A stretch of 37,768 nucleotides of DNA. It comes from Candidatus Caenarcanales bacterium. Lineage in GTDB: Bacteria; Cyanobacteriota; Vampirovibrionia; 2-02-FULL-35-15. The DNA lies in contig JAGVKQ010000009.1 in NCBI GenBank assembly GCA_020050435.1, positions 1 to 37,768 on the forward strand, written 5' to 3'. Positions 7,548 to 14,666 of the stretch are shown piece after piece. Position 1 is the stretch's first letter; each line of letters starts with the position of its first letter. The notes below the pieces were generated by a model that searched no databases, was not told the DNA's origin, and was given only the letters and a program-made list of their open reading frames with translations. The translations under genes and the position numbers were made by a program.

Positions 7548-8050
7548 CCCATTCCCAGCTGTTTGCCAGATTTAATGCTTAGTTTGTCTACTTTAATTCC
7601 ATCGGCTCCTGGTTTATAAAGGAATGAATGTGGAACTTCACTTACTGTAATATCATTTTGTTTTGCTTTAGCTGTTGTGATTTTTTCATGGTTTGAGATT
7701 CTGCTAAATACTGAATATGCTGGTTTTGCTGTCCAGGTAGAGGTCTTATCTACAACGCTTCTATTCCATGGTGTTTTTCCCTTTGGAGCAGGCGGAGCTT
7801 TCTTTTGTGGCGTACTTGAATTAGTTGCCATTTTATTTTTTAAAGTCTCAATGAGTTTTTTCAAATCATCATTTGCTTTTTGTTCTTTGTTTTCTGTATT
7901 TTCTGTTTTCTCTAGTGTTTGTGGCATTTGTTCTTGATTTCCTTCTTCTTGGTCTTGGCTAAATCTAGCAGCAGAAGCATTTGCTATGTTTATTGTTGGG
8001 TCTGCACCTCTTGATCTAGATTGTATTGGTCTTCTTTGTCTCGGAGGCAT
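7544..8050 (-). CDS. Hypothetical charged low-complexity protein
   Basis: A 168-aa soluble protein of no family that I recognise. The N-terminus is arginine-rich (MPPRQRRPIQSRSRG), the middle is rich in Glu/Gln/Lys with a short helical stretch (about 63-75, DDLKKLIETLKNK), then a Pro/Lys segment and a more ordered C-terminus (TVSEVPHSFLYKPGADGIKVDKL). No signal peptide or membrane segment is seen. The ATG has AAGGA about 8 nt upstream. Its 3' end overlaps the GlmU-like gene by 4 bp, using the same TTAA for both stops. Confidence 0.6.
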   Translation of the reverse strand: MPPRQRRPIQSRSRGADPTINIANASAARFSQDQEEGNQEQMPQTLEKTENTENKEQKANDDLKKLIETLKNKMATNSSTPQKKAPPAPKGKTPWNRSVVDKTSTWTAKPAYSVFSRISNHEKITTAKAKQNDITVSEVPHSFLYKPGADGIKVDKLSIKSGKQLGMG

Positions 8051-8172
8051 TTTCTATTCCTTACTTGTATGTATCTTTATCTTTTTCTCAGGTTAAGGTT
8101 CGATTAAGCTCCCTCTCTTCTGAGTATAAACATTTTAGCGTTAATGTCAACTCTTGTGGGATTAAAATTTGA

Positions 8173-8237
8173 GACTATAGGACAATAGGACTATAAGACC
8201 ATAACTATAGTCCCATGGTCTCTATAGTCTTATAGTT
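8173..8237 (+). repeat. Palindromic array of 8-bp units upstream of carA
   Basis: Four contiguous direct units (8173-8204) read GACTATAG, GACAATAG, GACTATAA and GACCATAA. Four inverted units follow: CTATAGTC, CCATGGTC, CTATAGTC (one extra base before it) and TTATAGTT. The array can fold as a 14-bp hairpin (8189-8202 with 8215-8229, one bulged C). Alternatively it can fold as a 9-bp stem (8191-8199 with 8227-8235) followed directly by T6, like an intrinsic terminator facing carA. Confidence 0.7.
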
Positions 8238-8267
8238 TTTTCCTCATAAATGGTTAAGAAAATAGGT

Positions 8268-8273
8268 TAAAAT
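8268..8273 (+). promoter_or_regulatory. Probable -10 of carA, leaderless arrangement
   Basis: TAAAAT lies seven bases before the carA ATG at 8281, and no Shine-Dalgarno is visible. This matches the spacing seen before several other first genes of transcription units in the window. Confidence 0.4.
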
Positions 8274-8280
8274 AAACAAC

Positions 8281-9384
8281 ATGTCAAAGAAAGCTATTTT
8301 AGTTCTAGAAGATGGAAGCACATATGAAGGGTTAAATTTTGGTACTACTGGAACAACTTTTGGTGAAATAGTCTTTAACACTAGCATGACTGGCTATCAG
8401 GAAATAATTACTGATCCTAGTTACTGTGGACAGATAATTACTTTTACATATCCTGAAATTGGAAATTACGGCACAAATAAATTAGATAATGAATCAAAAA
8501 AAGCATTTTCAAGTGGCGTCATTGTAAGAAACTTAAGTCCTATAACTAGTAATTTTACAAGTGAAGAAACTCTTGATAATTTTTTAAAATCTCAAAAACT
8601 TATAGGTATAAGTGGAGTTGATACCAGATCTATAACTAGAAAAATTAGATCAACTGGTGCTATGAGGGCAGGAATATCTACAGAGATTCTTGATTCGAAA
8701 GAATTACAAAAAGAAGTTTTAAAATCTCCTTCTATGGTGGGGGCTGATCTAGCTAAAGTCGTTACTACTAAAGAATCTTATCGTGGTCCAATGCCTAAAA
8801 TTCAACCAGCTTATCCCATCATAGCTTTTGATTTTGGAATTAAACAAAACATTTTAAATAGACTTAGTTATTATGGTTGCGCGCCACTTGTAGTTCCAGC
8901 CACTGCATCATTTGATGAAATAAAAGCTATAAATCCAGCAGGTATTTTTCTATCCAACGGACCTGGAGATCCAGAGCCTGTTACTTATGCCGTAGAAACT
9001 ATAAAAAGAATAATTGGTGAATTGAATATTCCTATTTTTGGTATTTGTCTTGGACATCAGTTATTAGCTCAGGCATTCGGGGCTAAAACATATAAATTAA
9101 AGTTTGGACATCGTGGTGGAAATCAACCAGTAAAAAATGTTTTAACAGGAAAAGTAGAAATCACTTCTCAGAATCATGGCTTTGCAGTAGATGATGAAAC
9201 CTTGCCTAAAGAATTAGAAGTTACTCACTTTAATTTAAACGATAATACCAATGAAGGTTTTAGACATAAAACACTTCCTATATTTTCAGTCCAGTATCAT
9301 CCAGAAGCATCTCCCGGACCACATGACAGTGATTATTTATTTAAACAGTATGTTGAGATGATTAGGAAGAATAATATTAAGTGA
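8281..9384 (+). CDS. carA: Carbamoyl-phosphate synthase small subunit CarA
   Basis: CarA is the glutamine amidotransferase subunit that hydrolyses glutamine and channels ammonia to CarB to make carbamoyl phosphate for arginine and pyrimidines. The N-terminal CPSase small-chain domain is clear (TGYQEIITDPSYCGQIITFT at 37-56). The class I GATase triad is complete: C256 (GICLGHQ), H341 and E343 (QYHPEASPGPHD). At 367 aa it is full length. carB is not adjacent, since the next gene is the convergent DUF3800 gene 4 bp away. Regulation may involve the palindromic array at 8173-8237. Confidence 0.97.
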   Translation: MSKKAILVLEDGSTYEGLNFGTTGTTFGEIVFNTSMTGYQEIITDPSYCGQIITFTYPEIGNYGTNKLDNESKKAFSSGVIVRNLSPITSNFTSEETLDNFLKSQKLIGISGVDTRSITRKIRSTGAMRAGISTEILDSKELQKEVLKSPSMVGADLAKVVTTKESYRGPMPKIQPAYPIIAFDFGIKQNILNRLSYYGCAPLVVPATASFDEIKAINPAGIFLSNGPGDPEPVTYAVETIKRIIGELNIPIFGICLGHQLLAQAFGAKTYKLKFGHRGGNQPVKNVLTGKVEITSQNHGFAVDDETLPKELEVTHFNLNDNTNEGFRHKTLPIFSVQYHPEASPGPHDSDYLFKQYVEMIRKNNIK

Positions 9385-9388
9385 TAAC

Positions 9389-10237
9389 CTAAGTTTTTAT
9401 TGTACGTCCCCAAATAAGATACTTCTTTTCAAAATCTGATTGATTTAAGACTTTGCTTGTATAATCTCGGTAATTTTTTTTATAATGCTCTTGAAGTATG
9501 CCTTTCCTTTTCATTAATATAAGGTTATCAACCAGTGCAATAAAGCATGATTTATTTGATTGTTGAAAATCTATTTTTACATTATCTAGTGAGGGAAAGT
9601 GGATCTTTTCTAGAAGAAGAATAGATTCTCTTTTCATTTTATAGATTTCATTAAAATCTTTTAAGATTGCAGTTTTTCTGCCCTTTGATGTTTCGTCTAA
9701 GCCTAAAAATATGCTTTTTATTGGATCTGTATTTTCATTTCTTTTATATAGATCAATAATAGCGAATAAGGCACAGTCAATTATGAAACTTATATATGAA
9801 GAGTAGCCATTAACATCTATAGAGGGCTTTCCATTTTTTCTAGATGTTCCAGATGACCATTCTTTATACAATTCAGAATATATGGGATCTGATTTTATTA
9901 AATCAAAAAAAGTATCATTGCATTTCTTGATCCATTCTTTATCTTTTAGCTCTTCCCCCGTAAATAAAAATTGAAATTCATTTGCTGATAGTTTTTCTAA
10001 AATTTCAAGCAACCAATTTGTGTAATTTTTTCTTTGTTCTTCAGTACTTTTACCTTTCTTACCAAGTTGAATTATTCTCAAGTCATCATCTGGCAATTTA
10101 TTAGCCTCTTTAAACTTTAAATATTCATTTTCAATAAATTCTTTTGTTTCATCTGTTAAAATAACTGCTCCAACACCAAAGTAATTGTCTTTGAGTTCTT
10201 CGTCTAGGCTTCCAGTTTCATCAATATAAATAAACAT
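9389..10237 (-). CDS. DUF3800 domain protein
   Basis: The N-terminus MFIYIDETGSL is the acidic signature of DUF3800, a family of unknown function with a predicted RNase H-like fold, often found in mobile or defence neighbourhoods. Two more family-like blocks are visible: FLGLDETSKGRK (about 183-194) and, near the C-terminus, QQSNKSCFIALVDNLI (about 226-241) in place of the common QLADL region. The length is 282 aa. An ATG two codons earlier (10243) is possible, but a perfect TATAAT lies exactly six bases before the ATG at 10237, so I choose that start. There is no mobile-element context here beyond repeat copy B just upstream. Confidence 0.8.
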   Translation of the reverse strand: MFIYIDETGSLDEELKDNYFGVGAVILTDETKEFIENEYLKFKEANKLPDDDLRIIQLGKKGKSTEEQRKNYTNWLLEILEKLSANEFQFLFTGEELKDKEWIKKCNDTFFDLIKSDPIYSELYKEWSSGTSRKNGKPSIDVNGYSSYISFIIDCALFAIIDLYKRNENTDPIKSIFLGLDETSKGRKTAILKDFNEIYKMKRESILLLEKIHFPSLDNVKIDFQQSNKSCFIALVDNLILMKRKGILQEHYKKNYRDYTSKVLNQSDFEKKYLIWGRTIKT

Positions 10238-10243
10238 AGTCAT

Positions 10244-10249
10244 ATTATA
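10244..10249 (-). promoter_or_regulatory. -10 element of the DUF3800 gene
   Basis: The minus strand reads TATAAT, then ATGACT, then ATG. The six-base spacing matches hisD, pdxJ and the Rrf2 gene and selects the second of two in-frame ATGs as the start. Confidence 0.55.
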
Positions 10250-10269
10250 TTATGAATTCAAAGCTAAAA

Positions 10270-10344
10270 GGATTCATCTGGCTTTGCCAGTGAATCCGAT
10301 CAAATGGTAGTTTTAGCATAAAGAGGCTTCAACTTGTTTGAAGC
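10270..10344 (+). repeat. Two-hairpin dispersed element, copy B
   Basis: Hairpin 1 (10270-10297) has arms GGATTCA/TGAATCC, an unpaired T, inner stem CTGGC/GCCAG and a 3-nt loop. The spacer is 28 nt. Hairpin 2 (10326-10344) has arms GCTTCAA/TTGAAGC and loop CTTGT, with one more G-C pair outside. Relative to copies C and D both stems changed on both sides. It lies between the flagellar terminator and the DUF3800 promoter. Confidence 0.9.
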
Positions 10345-10362
10345 CAATATAAAAAACTCCCC

Positions 10363-10393
10363 ATAAAAAAAGAACCCCCGGCAGCCCGGGGGT
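10363..10393 (-). terminator. Rho-independent terminator after the flagellar rod gene
   Basis: On the minus strand an 8-bp GC-rich stem (ACCCCCGG/CCGGGGGT, 10393-10386 with 10381-10374, 4-nt loop) runs into TTCTTTTTTT. It lies about 38 bp past the stop of the rod gene and is the strongest terminator in the window. Confidence 0.9.
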
Positions 10394-10430
10394 CATATAG
10401 AACATGTTGGTGACAGGGGTAGGGGTGGGA

Positions 10431-11315
10431 TTAACCAACAAGTTCAATCGCTTGCTGAGTCAGTCTATCTGCAACTTTGTGCGAGTTTATTGCAGCAGAA
10501 TATGTTCTTTGAGCTTCAATGATTGAATCAACTTCTATCTTTGTCCAAACATTTGATTTCTCAAGGGACTCATTAAAAACCAGAGCATTACATGGAAGTG
10601 CAGGTCCACTATCCGCTGTTTGCTTATAATAAACATCTTTAAAGTTTTTCATTCCATTTAAGTTTTGGAAATTACGTAGGGTGACTTTATAAAGAGATAC
10701 TTCACTATCTCCATATTTCCCCCAAATTACTCCACTCTTATCAATTCTAATTTTTTCATATTTGCCTAAATATAAACCGTTTGTGGGATCCATTTGTAAA
10801 TTTAATGGTTGTGGTTTACCTATGTCAGATCCAGTGTTTACAGCTGCATATTCTCTTTTTTGTGGATTTGAAAATGGATCAGCAAAGGCATGTGTTTCAA
10901 ACTTTCCAGTTCCTATGTCTCTGTATCCTGAGTTTCCTTTTTGTTGAAGGTTTGACTCTAGTGGTGTACCAAGAACATGATATCCTTCATTTGTTGTTAA
11001 GTAACCATTTCTGTCAAAATGAAAATCACCCAGCCTGGTGTATAAAATTTCTTTTGTATCTGGATTTACGGTAGTAAAAAATCCTTTTCCTTTAAGCATC
11101 ATTTTAGTTGGTTCACCAACTCTGACCATTTCTTTACCTTGTTTCCATGAATAGCCTGCATCTTCAATAATTCCGCCATGTAAGTAATCTCTAAAAGAAA
11201 ATCTTTTTCCGTTATAACCAGGAGTTTCACCGTTGATAATGTTACTTGTCAAAAACTCTATTTGTTCAAGAGATGACATTGCTGCATTTGAGGCTACTAC
11301 ACTTGAGTTAAACAT
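10431..11315 (-). CDS. Flagellar basal-body rod protein (FlgF/FlgG family)
   Basis: The protein has the N-terminal rod/hook helix (about 1-35, ending NIINGETPGYNGKRF) with the NxxTPGY-like motif. The domain-junction motif is GKGFFTTV, then YTRLGDFHFDRNGYLTTNEGY (about 75-116). The C-terminal helix has the expected pattern (IEVDSIIEAQRTYSAAINSHKVADRL). At 294 aa it fits FlgF or FlgG, and I cannot separate them with certainty. It would be exported through the flagellar gate to build the rod. The start chosen is ATG 11315, which has AAGGAG 7 nt upstream; an upstream ATG at 11348 lacks one. A strong terminator follows. Confidence 0.88.
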   Translation of the reverse strand: MFNSSVVASNAAMSSLEQIEFLTSNIINGETPGYNGKRFSFRDYLHGGIIEDAGYSWKQGKEMVRVGEPTKMMLKGKGFFTTVNPDTKEILYTRLGDFHFDRNGYLTTNEGYHVLGTPLESNLQQKGNSGYRDIGTGKFETHAFADPFSNPQKREYAAVNTGSDIGKPQPLNLQMDPTNGLYLGKYEKIRIDKSGVIWGKYGDSEVSLYKVTLRNFQNLNGMKNFKDVYYKQTADSGPALPCNALVFNESLEKSNVWTKIEVDSIIEAQRTYSAAINSHKVADRLTQQAIELVG

Positions 11316-11463
11316 TTTTATCTCCTTAATAGAACTACTTATTCCCATTCTGTGGGATGAAGATAGAATACAGATGATTGGTTAAGAGAAAGTTTAGAAA
11401 AGTAGATTTTATAAAAATATTTTTGTGGCTAAGGTGAATGTAGAAATTGTGAGATGAAAAGGA

Positions 11464-11480
11464 GAGATGCCCCGATAGAG
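11464..11480 (-). terminator. Weak hairpin after the fliK-like gene, possible terminator
   Basis: On the minus strand ATGCTC pairs with GGGCAT (one G-T pair, 5-nt loop), followed by a pyrimidine-rich CTCTCCTTTTC. It is weak. The rest of the 11316-11521 gap is AT-rich, and I saw nothing else definite in it. Confidence 0.25.
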
Positions 11481-11521
11481 CATTTTTACTAGGATATGTA
11501 ATTTCAATGATACTTATACAA

Positions 11522-12277
11522 TTACACTAAATCAAGAGCAGGTTTCTGTGCTTGTTTGGATTTCTTGCCTTTTTTAGAGCCAGATCCACTGTTGAAATCA
11601 ACCTCTTTGTGATAAGTATTAAATTCTTTTAAAGATAAATTGTGGTGTCTAAGATTTTTGTCTAACTTGCTTTGATTTTCCTTAACTAGTTTTCCCATTT
11701 CCTGGGAGCCTAATAATGAAGCTGAGACGCTTCTATCTGGATTCAATCTTAAAATTAGTGCTTGTACATCATTTAATAAAGGAATGTCTATTCTTACAGA
11801 CTTTTTCACTGGATCTTCAGTTACTTGGGGAGATAATCTTTCCCAGGCATCTAACATTTGATCTTTAGACATTTTTCTTCTGCCTTGATCTTGTGTTGGT
11901 TGGAATTGAGCTTGACCAGCAAAGTTGTTGGCATTACTTAAAACTTGTTGTCTCATACTTGGAGAATCATTGTCTTGAGATTTTTTTTCTTCTTTGAATT
12001 TTTCCAGCAATTCATATGTATTCTTCATTTCATGAGAAGCTTTTTCCTGAGCTCTAGCTAACTGACTAAGAGTTGGTAGTCCTTTTAAATTATGTTTCAA
12101 TGTATTTTTCTTTGATAATAGATTTGAAGATTTTGAAGTTTCTTCTTTAGTCTTTTGAACAATTTCGCTAATCTCTTTTTCTAGCACTTCTTCAAATGAC
12201 GTATCAGATGAGTTCTGAAGCAGGTTTGATGTTGCTTGTAAATCTATTTCAGCGTATTGTACTTGTCCTATTAGCAT
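11522..12277 (-). CDS. fliK: FliK-like flagellar hook-length control protein
   Basis: Most of the 251 aa is low-complexity and charged, as is usual for FliK. The C-terminal block from about residue 160 to 230 (VRIDIPLLNDVQALILRLNPDRSVSASLLG, then LVKENQSKLDKNLRHHNLSL) has the beta-strand and L-x-x-x-L-x-x-x-L pattern of the FliK substrate-switch domain. It begins one base inside the stop of fliJ (TAATG), and fliJ-fliK is the standard flagellar order. FliK is normally larger (350-450 aa), so this is a short version. The assignment rests on context plus a weak match. A lysine-rich tail ends the protein. Confidence 0.65.
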   Translation of the reverse strand: MLIGQVQYAEIDLQATSNLLQNSSDTSFEEVLEKEISEIVQKTKEETSKSSNLLSKKNTLKHNLKGLPTLSQLARAQEKASHEMKNTYELLEKFKEEKKSQDNDSPSMRQQVLSNANNFAGQAQFQPTQDQGRRKMSKDQMLDAWERLSPQVTEDPVKKSVRIDIPLLNDVQALILRLNPDRSVSASLLGSQEMGKLVKENQSKLDKNLRHHNLSLKEFNTYHKEVDFNSGSGSKKGKKSKQAQKPALDLV

Positions 12278-12720
12278 TAACCCTCTCTACTTTCTAAAAG
12301 CTCTCTAGTGTATTTTAAAACTCCGATCTCGTCCAACTGTAATCTTTCTTTTCTATCTTCTTCTAACTTAAAGTCATTATGTTTCTTTTCTTTATGTCTT
12401 TTAAGTGCTTCAAGTTTCATCTTAGCTTCTTTTACATCATCCTTTGCTTGTTTTAATTCTGCTTCTGCTTTAATTAAATCTTTTTCAAGTTGTGCAATGC
12501 GTTCATTTAATTGTTTAATTCTTCTTACATATAATTGAGCATGTCCTATTCCTTCATTTATTAGTTCAGCATGGAGTTCATTTCTTCTTTCTGTAGTTGA
12601 GCTAAGTTCAAATGCAACTGCTTTTAAAGCATCTTCTGCTCTTCTCATATTGAGAATTGCTTGATCGAGTTCTTCTTCTCTGATTTTAAGTACTTTTTCT
12701 AATCTATATTTAAATGGCAT
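12277..12720 (-). CDS. fliJ: Flagellar export chaperone FliJ
   Basis: A 147-aa, almost wholly helical coiled-coil protein beginning MPFKYRLEKVLKIREEELDQA, the typical FliJ N-terminus (F-x-Y-x-L-E-x-V-L-x-x-R-E). FliJ is the stalk-like soluble component of the flagellar type III ATPase complex and helps engage export chaperones with the gate. The length is normal. AAGGAG lies 5-7 nt before the ATG, the sort of site expected for an internal operon gene or a leadered mRNA, but no fliI lies upstream; nagZ is next, 69 bp away. The stop overlaps the fliK-like start. Confidence 0.88.
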   Translation of the reverse strand: MPFKYRLEKVLKIREEELDQAILNMRRAEDALKAVAFELSSTTERRNELHAELINEGIGHAQLYVRRIKQLNERIAQLEKDLIKAEAELKQAKDDVKEAKMKLEALKRHKEKKHNDFKLEEDRKERLQLDEIGVLKYTRELLESREG

Positions 12721-12788
12721 AAGACTCCTTTATGCATGTGAGTAAGCTACAGGAACAATGTTAAGAAAAGGTTTAGGAAAGCATAGTA

Positions 12789-14273
12789 CTATTTTACTGG
12801 GTTTTGTAGTTTTTCAAAAGCAGCTCTTAAACTAATGAAATTTGGGGCATAAGCAGCAATAAAGTTCTTAATATTCAGGGATATCTCTATATCGTATTCA
12901 AGCCCAATTGAAATAATTATTAAGTTAGGGTCAACATCAAGAAGCTTATTAATTAAGATCCTTTCATTCCTTCTAATATGGGAGTCATAGGTTATTAGCA
13001 CTTTTGTAGAGTTTTTCTTTAAGTTTTTAAGTAGTTCTGAAATACTTTCATTACTTGGGTTTATTTCATATGGAATCAAAGAGTAATCTTTAACAATGAT
13101 TTTATTGAAAATTTCCATAAAATAGTACTCTTTTAATTTAGGAGTCATGGGATAAATGATTTCAAGTTTACTTTTTTTATTAATTGCTTTATAAAAGATG
13201 TCTTTTTTTATCCAGTGAGTGACTTTTGACGCTAGTTCTAAAGCTAATTTGTCAGGGTTTTTAATTTTTATCTTTTTAGGTTTTTTACTTAAGAATTTCT
13301 TCTTTACAGAGGTGATTCTTTTAAATGATTCTTCAACTCTGCCTATTAAGTCTTTATCTTTATTCATTTCCTGTTTTAAGAAATCAAAGGCTGTAAGAGT
13401 AGATTCAGATTCATGATTATAAAGAAGAATATCTGAGCCATTTATAAGTGCTTCATATGAAGCATGATTAAGTTTAAAGTTTGCTGTTACGCCTTTCATA
13501 TTTAGCTCATCAGTCATTATGAGCCCTTTGTAATTTAAGTCCCCTCTAATCATTCCTTGAAGAACTTTCTTTGATAGGCTTGCTGGTCTTTTACTTTCTT
13601 TTTCTATTAAAGGGAGTGATAAATGAGCCACCATTATGCATGGTGATATGTTCGCTGATTTTTTAAAAGGAATTAATTCAAACTTTTCAAGTTCAGCTTT
13701 GGATTTATTTAAAACTGGTAGTGCTAAATGTGAGTCTACATTTACATCTCCATGTCCAGGAAAATGTTTAATAACAGGAATAATATTTTGTTTTAAGTAT
13801 AAGCTTACGATTTCATGCCCATACTTAGAAACTATTTCAGCATTGTCGCTTATTGACCTTGTTCCTATTACAGGATTCTCTTTATTTGAGTTAATGTCCA
13901 GAACAGGTCCAAGGTTCATATTTATTCCAAGATCAGCTAATTCATTGATAATTATTTTCTGTGAGAGTAACACTTCTTCTAGCCCGACTTTCCCCAATCC
14001 CCAAAGGCTAGGCACCTGAGTACAGATGTTTCTCAGTCTTTCTACAGAGCCGCCTTCCTGATCGATAGTAATAAAAGGTTTAATATCTATTGTTTTATTT
14101 ATATCTTCAATAAGTGCTTGAACTTGACTTTTACTTTTTATATTACATTCAAATAAAATTATTCCGCCCGGCTGAACCGTTCTAAGGAAAGATTTAATTT
14201 CTTTAGTCAGAGTGTATCCATTAAAGCCTACACAAAATAATTGACCTAGCTTTTTATCTCTATCTACCGTCAT
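12789..14273 (-). CDS. nagZ: Beta-N-acetylglucosaminidase NagZ (GH3 family)
   Basis: NagZ removes N-acetylglucosamine from muropeptides during peptidoglycan recycling. From the ATG at 14273 the 494-aa product has the GH3 landmarks: IDQEGG (70-75), KHFPGHGD (169-176) with the H174/D176 dyad of NagZ-type enzymes, and the nucleophile aspartate in MTDELNM (D255). A C-terminal region of about 150 aa beyond the barrel resembles a second GH3-type domain, making it longer than the roughly 340-aa enterobacterial enzyme. An in-frame TTG at 14315 is rejected because TATCAT lies 7 nt before the ATG at 14273. No signal peptide is clear, so it is probably cytoplasmic. Confidence 0.9.
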   Translation of the reverse strand: MTVDRDKKLGQLFCVGFNGYTLTKEIKSFLRTVQPGGIILFECNIKSKSQVQALIEDINKTIDIKPFITIDQEGGSVERLRNICTQVPSLWGLGKVGLEEVLLSQKIIINELADLGINMNLGPVLDINSNKENPVIGTRSISDNAEIVSKYGHEIVSLYLKQNIIPVIKHFPGHGDVNVDSHLALPVLNKSKAELEKFELIPFKKSANISPCIMVAHLSLPLIEKESKRPASLSKKVLQGMIRGDLNYKGLIMTDELNMKGVTANFKLNHASYEALINGSDILLYNHESESTLTAFDFLKQEMNKDKDLIGRVEESFKRITSVKKKFLSKKPKKIKIKNPDKLALELASKVTHWIKKDIFYKAINKKSKLEIIYPMTPKLKEYYFMEIFNKIIVKDYSLIPYEINPSNESISELLKNLKKNSTKVLITYDSHIRRNERILINKLLDVDPNLIIISIGLEYDIEISLNIKNFIAAYAPNFISLRAAFEKLQNPVK

Positions 14274-14334
14274 GTAGAAAATGATATCAGATGTTTTATA
14301 AAGAAGAACGGTCAATAGCTTACTGGCAATAAAA

Positions 14335-14409
14335 GGATCCGTCCAATTTATTTGGCGGATCCGATCAAGCGTAAGACTTATAAAAAAGAGACTTCAGCTT
14401 GTCTGAAGT
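14335..14409 (+). repeat. Two-hairpin dispersed element, copy C
   Basis: Hairpin 1 (14335-14362) has arms GGATCCG/CGGATCC, an unpaired T, inner stem CCAA/TTGG and loop TTTAT. The spacer is 28 nt. Hairpin 2 (14391-14409) has arms ACTTCAG/CTGAAGT and loop CTTGT, plus an outer G-C pair. The outer arm differs from copies D and E at two positions, and both changes are compensated on the other arm. Confidence 0.92.
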
Positions 14410-14422
14410 CCCATAAATGAAC

Positions 14423-14446
14423 AAAAAAAAAGAAGCTTTTAGCTTC
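14423..14446 (-). terminator. Rho-independent terminator after ppc
   Basis: On the minus strand GAAGCT/AGCTTC (6 bp, 3-nt loop) is followed by TTTTTTTTT. It lies about 220 bp past the ppc stop, beyond repeat copy D. Apart from copies C and D and this terminator, the 14274-14666 gap holds nothing else that I can identify. Confidence 0.75.
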
Positions 14447-14582
14447 ACTTTATATATACTTTAATTTCCCGTAACAATATTATGCCCAGTTTTCTTCTCT
14501 TTATAACATGGGATATTTCTACCAATTATTAATTTAAAACCTATTAATAAACATTAATCCATACCTTGTACTTGCAAGTAAA

Positions 14583-14658
14583 GGATTCATCCCATTTATT
14601 GGGTGAATCCGATCCTAGGAAAAGAATTTGCCAATGAAAGCTCCAGCTTGTCTGGAGC
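14583..14658 (+). repeat. Two-hairpin dispersed element, copy D
   Basis: Hairpin 1 (14583-14610) has arms GGATTCA/TGAATCC, an unpaired T, inner stem CCCA/TGGG and loop TTTAT. The spacer is 29 nt. Hairpin 2 (14640-14658) has arms GCTCCAG/CTGGAGC and loop CTTGT, extended by two A-T pairs outside. It sits 8 nt beyond the ppc stop, in the same gap and the same orientation as copy C. Confidence 0.92.
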
Positions 14659-14666
14659 TTATAAAA

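Noticed and set aside
8173-8241. PyrR-type or known pyrimidine riboswitch before carA
   Set aside because: I could not see the conserved PyrR-binding loop or another known motif; only the palindromic array is visible.
9389-10237. Defence island around the DUF3800 gene
   Set aside because: Its neighbours are carA and flagellar genes. No restriction, CRISPR or toxin-antitoxin partner is present.
14274-14315. TTG start for nagZ at 14315
   Set aside because: No ribosome site precedes it, the extra residues are not part of the GH3 fold, and TATCAT is correctly spaced for ATG 14273.
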